Shown here one piece after another: positions 8,653 through 16,934 of a stretch of DNA of 21,955 bases. The translations under genes were made by a program, and so were the position numbers. The stretch is from Mesotaenium endlicherianum (lineage: Eukaryota; Streptophyta; Zygnematophyceae; Zygnematales; Mesotaeniaceae). The stretch lies in contig WELA01009928.1 of assembly GCA_009602735.1 (NCBI GenBank), positions 376,245 through 398,199 of the forward strand. Direction: 5' to 3'. Under the pieces are notes generated by a model. That model did not search any database, had not been told where the DNA came from, and saw only the letters and a list, made by a program, of their open reading frames with translations. Each line of letters starts with the position of its first letter. Positions within the stretch are counted from its first letter, which is position 1.

Positions 8653-11600
8653 TAGCACATGCAAGGGGAAGGCAAGCCTGAGAGGAAACTTTGGAGACTT
8701 GAAGCTGGGGCAGGAAGAAAGTCACCCGCCCACTCCGTCGTTGGTGCAGGCTCCGACGCCGCAGGGGCTGGTCACGGCGTCCTTGCACACGTCAACTGCG
8801 TGGCGGAAGGGAAGCGCACGCGCATTAGCACCGCTTTCAAGTCCACCGCGCAGCCCAGAACGACTGCTGATCGCCGACAACGGCACAATTTGAACGACTG
8901 TTTGAGCGACCGGGGAGGGCCGGCGGCGCTGCTGAAGGCAGCCAATGCGGTGCAGTCCACGACTACGACCTGATCTAGAGATGGAAATGAGTGCGCACAA
9001 AGTGGCCAGGGCCAATGTGCAGTGATGAGATAGCTGCTCTTTTCAGAAGTTCTCCACGGGAGCTCTTTACAGCAGGAGGAACAAGCAGCAACGCCGGCAG
9101 CCCAAGGGCGGCAGCCCAAGAGCTGTCAAGGGGAAGAGGGAGGGGGCCGTGCTCACTCTGAGTGCACGTGGCGGTGCCGTCGGTGTTGGTGACGCTGACG
9201 TACCCCAGCGGGCAATCGGTGCATGAGTAGCTCGCTCCTCCCGCGGGGACACACGTTCCTCCGCCGCACGGGTTGGGGCCCACGCAGGCATCTGGCAACC
9301 AGAGACAGGTGGCAGCAACAACCTCAACTACTCAGTCCAGTGCCCAGAGAGCTCAGGGAACAATTTCGGCTACAACCATACTGCAAGTACACGGAAGCTT
9401 ACGAGCCAAAAGAAACCCAGAGTAAGCCAGAAGCGACTACCTGCAGGAGAGACCAGGGAGCCATGGAGGACATCTACTTGGCACTAGACTGAGGCCTTGA
9501 ATGAGAAGGCACGATGGCCGAGGGAGAGAAGAGTGGGGCGATCCCGGGGTCTCACTTGTGATGACGGGGTAGGTGGGGGGCGTGGTCAGCATGCCGGCCA
9601 GGCCCCGCCCGTTGGTCATCTTGAGGTACATGTACCCGCCGGCGCCCCAGTCGCGACCCCAGGAGTTCTTGACGATCCAGTACGGTACCTCACCCCGAGG
9701 GTCCTGGGGATCCCCCACTAGCGGCGGGGGGCTGGCAGCGGGCGGGGGAAAGGCGGGAGGAGGGTCTGTGGGATACAGTGCAGGTGCAGGCGGGGGGGCT
9801 GCAGAGGAGGGAGCAGCAGGAGGGGTCGAATTTGTGGGGGACTCGACGGGTGGGCTGGCATCGTAAACGGGAGGGGGAGTCGAGTCTGTGGGGGACCCTA
9901 CAGGCGGGCTGGCACCATAGGCGGGAGGAGGTGAAAAGGTTGGGGGATTAGAAGCTGGAGGAGGCGAGGCGGGAGGAGGAGCAGCGGAGGGAGGAGGCGA
10001 GGAGGGCGGGGCAGTGAACAGGGGAGGGGGAGTAGCGACGGGGGACGGGGCGGGGGGCGCAGCTTGCATGAGCTTGCGGCGCGCTCCTTCCTGCGAGGAG
10101 CTGCCAACCTCCGTCGCGTTGCCAAAGCCAGCGAAGCCGGGAGGCACCCAGTAGCCCACGACGAGGACGGTGTGGTCGAGATCAAAGCCGCTGTCTCCCT
10201 GGGGGTCGTCATACACATAGCTCTGCGCAAGGGAGTCAAAGGACCGAGGCGCTGTAGTCGGGTACAGGCTGGCCAAGAACAGCGATGGCTCCGGCAACGA
10301 CTCTGACAGTGACTCTGACAGCAGGGACACGCCGGCCTTGAATGTGCACATTTTTTGACGATAAGTGGGTTGCTACTTTTGGTATATGGCTGCAACGGAG
10401 TGCTGCATGAGGGAGTGTACATAGGGAGAGGGAGAATGGGCCATGTCTGCGAGGGCAGCAGCCAGCAGGCAAGACTTTGTGGCACGGATCTCTTCTAACG
10501 CACCCACTCCTAGAGCACACACGATGCACTCAACCCGCGCTGCAAGTCTCAGTGGGCACCGTGCAGCACGTGGACACATGTTACCCTCATGATGCTTAAG
10601 ACCGAAACACAAGCTGTCTCCATCTCAGAACTGGAGCCTCCCCCAGCTTCCTCTCTAGCCTCCCCTAGCCTCCTCTAGTCCCCTCTCACAAAAGAGCGAG
10701 AGCAAAGAGGGGCGTGGCTGCATGATCGCAGGAAGAGGACGAGGAAGAGACTGACCCCGTCGTAGGTCAGGAAGGAGTCGGCGGACGCCGCGATGTTGAC
10801 GATGACGGGCTGCCGCGACACAGCTTGCAGCAAGGCTGTCACGCTGAGGATGGGAACCTCTTCGTACCCGCTGATAAACGCCTTCACATCCTCCGCCTGG
10901 TGGCACGCACGTGGACGCAGGAAAGCAACGAGAACTCGTGCGGATCAAGATAAGCATCAACAGACTCGTCGCACGTGACACCGTTGCGCTTTTTGCAAAG
11001 GCACGCCGCTATGCAGCATTCAGGCAGTTGCCTGCACTCTCGTGATTTCTGGCACCCAAGCATCAGAAGCCGTAGTAGAAGTACACGACGAAACTCACCT
11101 CCTTGGACTTGCAGACGAGTTTGTCGGGGTTGGTGCCGTGCAGGTAGGGGTAGACTGCCTCACTGGTCACCCCCCCTGCTAGCGCAATGTACTCCAGGGT
11201 GTCCTCCGGGTATCCTCCCAGACACCCCTGACTGTACACGTTGCAGTCGAGCAGTTGCTCCTTGGAGAGAGACCCCACTGCCCCTCCCCCGCGCAGCGCC
11301 GTGATGGCCTCCACCGCCCCGCTCGAAGCGAAGGAGTAGCAAGCAGCTGCACAGCCCAGCGCACGCGCATCAAGAGATTCAGAATACGTGACTCAGTCAC
11401 CTGAGTTGGCTCATAATCGCCACCGGATGCATGCATCTGCTGTGTACCGAAGGACACAACCCTGGGGCTTCTTGCCCAGGGCCTTTCGCTCAGAGTAGCA
11501 CAGCCGAGGGGGTTTTCCTGCCGCTGCAGCGCTCGTCTGTGGTGACAAATTGACCGGCTCCGAATTGAGAAGCTGGGAATGCTGCAGCTTGCGCGTGGGG

Positions 11601-14565
11601 ACGTACCGCACTCCTGCTGGTCTTCGGGCGGCAGAACGACTCCTGGCACTTGCCGCCAGTCCACCGAGTTCGGCACAGACTGGACGCTCTGGTACCGGAA
11701 GAACCGGTTCTTGAACCTGAATGGGTTGTTGGGGTTGGGAGCCCCCAGTCCAAACGTGTAATTGACCTGCGAGAGAAATGTGCCGCCCTCAATGGTCTTA
11801 GTTTTTTTCTCTCGTACTGTCGAAGGCTGCTGTCAGCGGTTCACTTCGGGGCACAGCATCGATGAGTAAGCCAGCGGATTGGCATTCTAAAAGCGTTCCC
11901 TTGAGCACATGACACAAGTAACAAAAATACTTTCAGGCCCCACAGCTTGTTCTGTTTACATACTCCTTAGCTCTTGATGGTAAGAAAAACTCCTTCCGAC
12001 TTCAATTGCAGAAGCCATTTATTTTTTTGGCAAATGCTAGTAAGCTTACAGTTGGAGGGGGTGAATCAGGCACGATGCATTTGACTTCGTCGGCAGCCAC
12101 GCATGCTTCCTCGGAGTTGCTGAACAGCTGCCCTGCCGGACACTTGTACTCCCCTAAGAGCTCGCCGACACTACAATAGAAGTAGGAGCTGCCACAGATG
12201 GAGCGATAGCGCATATCAGATGAAGTAATCCTTGTGTCATTACGCTTGTCAGCTGAATGATAGGATTAGACTACAGCGATAGATTACAACCCCTCCGCAA
12301 AGTCTCCCAGTCAACTCCCAGACATTTTGTATCACTAAGTGTGCATCTGAACAGGGGCAACATGACAGATACAATGGACGTGAACATAGGTTGCACGGGA
12401 CCTGCGTGTGTGAAGCAAAGCCTACATCTCTTACCTGCATGGAGGGTTTGCCAACAAGTTGGGGTGAAAGCCGTCAGGAACCTCAAACCCTGTCGCATTA
12501 CACAGGCTTGTCTGCGAGCAACAATGATGTCGTATGTTACATGTTTGATGCATCAATGCTGTCAAGTGCAATGAAGATGACTGACTCTACTTAGCATCCA
12601 AATATATCCTTCAAAAAAAGAAAAAAAGAAAAAGTGGTAAAAAACAGGGGACAAAGAGCCAATTTAAAAAAGAAATAAATGAATACACCTGGGTCACCCA
12701 AAAAAACAAACGCGAAGTAAAAGACCAAGGCTCCAGCCACTGGCTCCAGTACTGACAAATTTCACAACTGTTCAATTTGTACAATTAACTGCTCAATCAT
12801 CGGTGGGGACGGGGTACACACGGGGGGATGATGTCCAGTTCCAGGAGGGTGATGTCCTTTCCCACTGTGATGCCCCCTGTCAGGATGGTGCCCCTTTCCA
12901 GGATGATGCCCCTTGCCAGGATGGTGCCCCTTATCAGGATGGTGTCCTACCCCTGCCGGATGGTGTCCAGAGCCAGGTGGGCGGCGACCAGCACCTGGTG
13001 GGTGGTTACCAGTACCTGGTGGGTGGTGCCCACCACCTGGTGGGTGGTGGCCGGCTCCTGTAACATGACGACCCTGAATTTGGATGAGGGCCTGCACTAA
13101 TGGCACCAGGGCCTCTTGGCCTCTTGACAGAAAGACTGAAACAGGTAATTTCCAGACGCAGACAGGCGTGTTCATAACTATTTTAAGAAGCAGATCAGTC
13201 GGTAGGCTCAGAGTAACCAAGCATAGCATATGAATTTGGCATTAAGGACCGCAGTATGAACCAGACTGCTGTAACTGCAAGTGGATAAGTTGGGCAAGGG
13301 GTACAGCTCCTATGCAAGATGAAGGTGGCCCCTAACCTGTCTCTTGCAGTAGTCGTGGATGAGATAGTGGTCCAAGAGTGCTTCGCTCAAAGATTTTTGG
13401 CGCAACTATTGAATGGCTGGACAACAAGTCATCTCTGAGCGTTCTGAGATTTGCTCCAAAAGTTGTGCCGTCCGTGCCTTCTTCTGCTGGCACACACTTT
13501 GCTGCCAGCTCGCTGAATACATGGCCAGCCTCACACTGGAAATATGATACAGGAGCACCCTGAAGGCATGAGCAGTAAAACCTGCAGATGCAGGCAATAA
13601 GGAGAAAGGATGTGAAAATGACTCGATTGACAACTTTACACCTTTGCTTCATGCCAATTATGCAGCACAACATGAAGCCTCCCCTTGCAGTAAATGACAG
13701 TGGAAGGTATGCGATTGAGTTGAATTCCTCCATAACTCTACCTTCTCACAAACAGGGGGTCATGATATGCCTACACAGGATGTATTTAGATAATTTATTG
13801 CTCAATCCCGAGCATGTACTGATCCACTGGGCTACTTCCCAGCACGTCCATACCAGACCAAGCCGGCTCAATGTGAATCACAACAGTTCTTTTGCGCCAG
13901 AGATTGACATTATATGGTTCACATTTTTAAGATGAGGAAAGAAGCTTACTGTCTAGGTGGGGAGGCTGTGACGTCAGCATACAACCCATCTTTCTTTCCC
14001 AAGCAACAAGTCTGCACATTCACAGCAAGCGATACGAAAGGTCTAAGCTCCAACTCCATTAATAAGAGACTCGACTCTGACTTGATATTCAGCTTTCAAC
14101 AGAAAGAGTTCTATGGAGATAGTCGACCACAAAGTTGTTCAAAAGCTCAACATAAACAGTAACAATGACATAAGACAGGGAGCCACGAATGTTTCTCTAG
14201 GTCGAGAATAGCCAACATAAGGTCGAAAACAGTCGCCAACTTTCCAAAATTTCGGTTACATGATTGCACGATAAGCATAGAGGCTTTACATCCACACAAC
14301 TTGAAGCTCATTCTACCGTAACTCTGACACCATGCTCTTATGGCTGAGCGAAAGAGGATGCCGTCTACGTTTGCACCACGAAGAGTCTTCTAAAAATCAT
14401 TTAACATGTAGAAACAATGGAATGAACATCATCAACGCCTTCCATCAGTCAGAGAGAAGTTTAACTCACAGGCTCATAGACTTCCTCGTTTGCTCTCACT
14501 GAGACAGTAAGCATACAAGCTGTGAAGTATAAGAACTTCATAGCCCTCCTACGGAAGGTCGTCAT
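6208..14565 (-). CDS. Secreted modular papain-type protease with CBM14-like, EGF-like and LysM domains (18 exons)
   Basis: Exons on the minus strand: 14565-14470, 14011-13950, 13581-13337, 13135-12818, 12489-12435, 12230-12050, 11766-11607, 11346-11099, 10896-10756, 10336-9556, 9291-9157, 8795-8726, 8410-8340, 7992-7877, 7690-7601, 7266-7147, 6894-6724, 6420-6208. Lengths sum to 3,273 bases, giving 1,090 residues and TGA, and every junction keeps phase. The protein starts with a signal peptide and should be secreted. Domains: CBM14-like 1 (~34-88), His-Pro-Gly repeat (~163-239), CBM14-like 2 (~243-312), C1 protease (~350-760), EGF-like 1 and 2 (~763-853), LysM 1-4 (~865-1085). Least certain are the exon 4 donor (GTG T|GTACC), the exon 6 acceptor (no clear pyrimidine tract) and whether a further small exon lies between exons 1 and 2. 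The first ATG after the TATA-like box was chosen as start; an in-frame ATG at 14541 is the alternative. Likely a chitin- or peptidoglycan-targeted extracellular protease; substrate unknown. Confidence 0.85.
8309..8323 (+). promoter_or_regulatory. Minimal-loop G-quadruplex motif near a splice donor
   Basis: GGGTGGGTGGGTGGG lies in the intron after protease exon 13, about 15 bases past its donor. It is on the strand opposite the transcript, so any quadruplex would form in the DNA template, not in the RNA. Single-base loops make this a strong motif class. Confidence 0.6.
8340..9291 (-). other. Two EGF-like domains, exons 11-13
   Basis: Exon 11 encodes NACVGPNPCGGGTCVPAGG, then SYSCTDCPLGY and a final TCTQ: six cysteines with EGF spacing. 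Exons 12 and 13 together give DVCKDAVTSPCGVGAC, then YKCACPPGYEAA and NAPTCV, a second six-Cys unit. The split codon GG|C between exons 12 and 13 is in phase. EGF-like units usually act as rigid spacers or protein contacts in extracellular proteins. Confidence 0.85.
8607..8650. repeat. (TG)22 microsatellite
   Basis: An uninterrupted 44-base TG run lies in the intron between protease exons 12 and 13 (8725-8411). It reads as CA repeats in the transcript. It could be a polymorphic marker. Confidence 0.95.
9556..11673 (-). other. Peptidase C1 (papain) catalytic domain, exons 7-10
   Basis: Begins at VPNSVDWR, the usual mature N-terminus of papain enzymes. Gln369 and Cys375 lie in QQECAACYSFA (canonical QxxCGSCW, with Tyr for Trp); the Cys codon is at 11341-11339, just after a split Ala codon. 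LLDC...GCLGGYP and YPYLHG follow. His557 (10174-10172) is in DLDHTVLVVGY and Asn726 (9667-9665) in YWIVKNSWGRDWG. The full catalytic set is present, so the enzyme is probably active. Only about 38 residues separate the preceding CBM14-like domain from VPNSVDW, leaving no room for the inhibitory I29 propeptide. Confidence 0.92.
9689..10057 (-). other. Pro-rich insertion between catalytic His and Asn
   Basis: Residues ~596-718 are SPPP/APPP-rich with repeated YxASPPVxSPT units. In papain the catalytic His and Asn are about 16 residues apart; here they are 169 apart. The tract is preceded by ARRKLMQ, a basic motif similar to the RRLLQ/RKLLQ sequences often seen in green-algal secreted proteins. 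Pro-rich tracts of this type in green algae are commonly hydroxylated and glycosylated, as in cell-wall glycoproteins. The region lies on one uninterrupted exon with the catalytic His and Asn. Confidence 0.85.
12050..12489 (-). other. CBM14-like domain 2, exons 5-6
   Basis: Exon 5 gives FEVPDGFHPNLLANPPC and exon 6 gives SICGSSYFYC, LLGEYKCPAGQLF, EEACVAADEVKC. Six cysteines are present with spacings within the CBM14 range for the last four intervals (C-x6-C-x10-C-x12-C-x7-C); the first interval is stretched by about ten residues at the exon junction. This copy is a better match to the family than domain 1. Confidence 0.7.
12822..13052 (-). repeat. His-Pro-Gly repeat region (GHHPPG / GKGHHPG)
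   Basis: Exon 4 encodes about a dozen imperfect repeats of GHHPPG, GNHPPG, KGHHPGKG and similar, with His pairs every 6-7 residues. It sits between the two CBM14-like domains and is expected to be flexible. His-rich Pro/Gly repeats can bind zinc, copper or acidic polysaccharide; which one, if any, applies here cannot be told from sequence. Confidence 0.75.
13337..14011 (-). other. CBM14-like (peritrophin-A) domain 1, exons 2-3
   Basis: Exon 2 encodes CLGKKDGLYAD, the hallmark start of a type-14 chitin-binding domain. The split codon CA|G joins it to exon 3, which gives QFYCSC, then YFQCEAGHVFSELAAKC, matching the C-x-aG-x-x-F-x(n)-C half of the fold. The Cys expected before the FY motif is replaced by Arg (ASPPR versus ANPPC in domain 2), and an extra Cys follows at CSC, so the disulfide pattern is altered. 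About 45 residues of Ser/Leu-rich linker follow. Confidence 0.7.
14470..14565 (-). other. Exon 1: signal peptide of the modular protease
   Basis: The 32 codons begin MTTFRRRAMKFLYF: a basic stretch, then a hydrophobic core (LYFTACMLTVSV) and a small-residue exit (VRA-NEE). This is a typical secretion signal. The exon ends at a consensus GTGAGT donor in phase 0, which fits the phase-0 start of exon 2. No upstream ATG is present between the TATA-like box and 14565. Confidence 0.75.
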
Positions 14566-14651
14566 GGAAATAATACACTCAACAATTACCAGCTGTCAAA
14601 AGGGCCGAAGTGAAGAACTTTTGCTGCAAGCTGCTCCACTTTAGTGCTTGA

Positions 14652-14667
14652 GCTGGCTTGAGCCAGC
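14652..14667. repeat. Hairpin in the protease leader
   Basis: GCTGGC and GCCAGC flank a TTGA loop, with one more A-T pair outside. The surrounding sequence also repeats the word GCTTGA. It falls between the TATA-like box and the start codon, so it could form in the 5' leader or serve as a symmetric binding site. Confidence 0.55.
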
Positions 14668-14721
14668 TTGAAAGGATGCCTGCCAGCACTTTGGTTGCGA
14701 ACCCCGTTCAATGCGCACTCG

Positions 14722-14730
14722 CCTTTTATG
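14722..14730 (-). promoter_or_regulatory. Candidate TATA-like box for the protease gene
   Basis: CATAAAAGG on the minus strand lies about 155 bases upstream of the chosen protease start, with no ATG in between. This would give a 5' leader of roughly 120-130 bases. Confidence 0.4.
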
Positions 14731-15814
14731 CGGTGCCCATAAAGCTCGGTATTCATTGCTATTATTAATTCTGCTATTAAAAAAAAAAAAGCGAAATTTA
14801 GCGCAATGCTTCAGCTATGTATGGCCAGGTATATAATCAGAAACCAGCCCCGATATATTTGCAGTGACAAACGTCTATCTTAATTAGCGCGAAGAGGCTA
14901 GCTGTAGCGGTCCAAAAAACAAATATTGATGTTACAGATAACTTGAAATTTTGATGGTTACTTTCTATGACCGAAGTATGTACGGTAGTTTTTTGTCCAG
15001 TAAGGCGCCCCTCACGTAACTCCGAAGTGCGCTCAAGGGAATATCCCCCCTTCATTTTAGCTGCACGGAGAGCAAGCTGGTCAAGGGACCGACCGGTTTG
15101 CACGGGTCAAACAATTTCAGGCAATTTCAGGACGCGGTCACGTCCAAGTTCTCATGAAACTCCCGTTGAATTATGTATCATCGTATATGGCGTCACACAC
15201 CACTCCGAGTTGTGGTATAACTATATATGGCATATAGATCAATCTACAGAGCAGCACACACAGGACCGAAGTGGAGCACAAGTAGAGCTCGAAAGAGCGA
15301 AAGAAAACGGAGCACCCTTTAGAAGACCTGCTGCAAGCGTCAACCACTGACAAAATGGTGCATTTCGTTAATGTCGTCTAGTGGCCACTTTACGGTTGAA
15401 AAACGAATGACAGACAAAATTAATTGGACGTCGAACCTTGGATCTGGGACGTTGGACGTGATTTGCTTCTCCAGATTGATCGAGGTAGCATGTGCATGCT
15501 GAAGTCACGCAAGCTCGCGCAAGTTTTACGACAAATTGGGACTTGTGGCAGAAAATGGCGTTGATTGGCTTATGAATACCTTTCTCTGCACTGTTGTGAA
15601 AGACCAGCTAGGGATTGGGGCGAGTTTATTACTCATGCGAACCCCTTTACTGGATTGAGGTAGTGGTCTTAGAGGCTTTGGTAGTTATCATATCCGCGCC
15701 CCTACTGCCGTCAGTGCCAAGGTACAGAAAGGGTAGCGGTATATTCTATAAGTTAGAATCTTGTTGGCTATATCGTTCTGTTCATTTTTGCTGGTTATCC
15801 ACTCAAACTAAACC

Positions 15815-15823
15815 TTATATATC
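15815..15823 (+). promoter_or_regulatory. Candidate TATA box for the thioredoxin-like gene
   Basis: TTATATATC lies about 190 bases before the ATG at 16009. A palindromic GACGTC (an ACGT-core site of the type bound by bZIP factors) follows about 10 bases later. Both are candidates only. Confidence 0.35.
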
Positions 15824-16008
15824 ATACGAGAGGACGTCAAGTCTTACAAATAATAGGGATCCTAGATTTTTCGTTCACATAAGAACATATTGTGCATAGT
15901 ACCTGCCGATAGTGTTATCGAATCATCGGTCGTCTCTACAGGCTGAAGCGTAAGACTCAAGGTGATTTTTTCGGTTTGAAGGCTTGCAGGCTTTGCTGAA
16001 CATAGAGT

Positions 16009-16934
16009 ATGGGGAATGTTGACAAAGAACCTGCTGGAGAATACAGTAGTCGAACTGCACCTCACAAGCTGTCACTTTCGAGGCCATGGAATGGAATGCT
16101 TGGGAATCCAAGCAATATGAAAGAGGTGAAGGACGATGATGAACTGAAACGGGTGATGCAGGAGGCACGGGCTGCTAAAAGAACAGTAAGTATATCTTAC
16201 GGGTACTTCAAAGTACAACAGTTTATTGTACTCCTATTGCATATATTTCTCTTCTACTTGGAGTCTTTGCAAACGTGCTTCTTCCACACAAGCTCACTTC
16301 AAGGAGCTGTAGATTATTATCGAACAGAATTGTTTTCTAATTTGGAAGCAGCTACACTTTGTCAATCTTGGTTCCTCTCTTCTGAGATGACGCCCTTTTG
16401 AGTCAGTGCCCTGACGTACTATTATAGTTCAAAGTGATTTGATTACTGGATATGTGCACGGTGCATTTTGCAGCTTGTAGTGAACTACGGCGCCTCTTGG
16501 TGAGTTTAAGATGCCTCTTTATTGTCATAATACATGCTATGTTATTCAAGTATGCATCTGCACCGCAGGAAAAACTTGACATAAATCATTTGCACATTTG
16601 ATGAGTTTCATGCAGGAGTAGTCGTGCAGTTTTTCCAACTGCACTTTTAAGAAATGAACCGGAGTTTGCACGAGATTCATTTCTTGACTGCTTCTCTTGG
16701 TTTGTGGCTTTCAGGTGTCATGCATGTAGCCAGATGGCTCCTACATTTTGGAATATCAGCAACGAGTTCCAAAGACCTCTTTTTGTGTATGCGGACGTTG
16801 ACAAGTGTACAGTCTCGACAGATGAGATCAAGTATACTCCAACTTTTAGGTTCTACAGAGATGGTGAGAAGGTTGACGAGTTTTTTGGTGCTGGCCCTCA
16901 GCGATTAAGAGACAGGGTGTGGCTTCAATCTTAG
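16009..16934 (+). CDS. Thioredoxin-like 3 family protein (exons 16009-16185, 16474-16499, 16715-16934)
   Basis: Three exons (phases 0 and 2) give a complete 140-residue protein. The thioredoxin fold is clear: LVVNYGASWCHAC (active-site Cys69 and Cys72, with the Trp codon split between exons 2 and 3), PLFVYADVD, then the cis-proline in YTPTF (Pro110) and FYRDGEKVDEFFGAG. The C-terminus RLRDRVWLQS ends at TAG. The combination YADxD, YTPTFxFYRDGEKVDExFGAG and terminal RLxDRxWL is that of the plant thioredoxin-like 3-3 group rather than of classical thioredoxins (WCGPC). The ~55-residue N-terminal part has no obvious transit or signal peptide, so a cytosolic location is inferred. Redox activity is likely since both cysteines are kept, but partners are unknown. 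Confidence 0.93.

Larger units (their letters stand above)
14566..16008. other. Divergent intergenic region (protease / thioredoxin-like)
   Basis: This 1.4-kb region separates two genes read outwards. It holds the protease TATA-like box and hairpin, an A-run at 14779-14790, and on the plus side a TATA stretch at 15815-15823 and a GACGTC palindrome at 15833-15838. No coding region was supported here on either strand. Confidence 0.55.

Noticed and set aside
9573..9866. Plus-strand Gly/Ala-rich frame
   Set aside because: Reverse complement of the Pro-rich protease insertion (CCN codons read as GGN).
12890..13063. Regular repeats as a possible CRISPR-like or satellite array
   Set aside because: The period is codon-based and encodes the GHHPPG repeat in frame with a spliced exon; no spacers.
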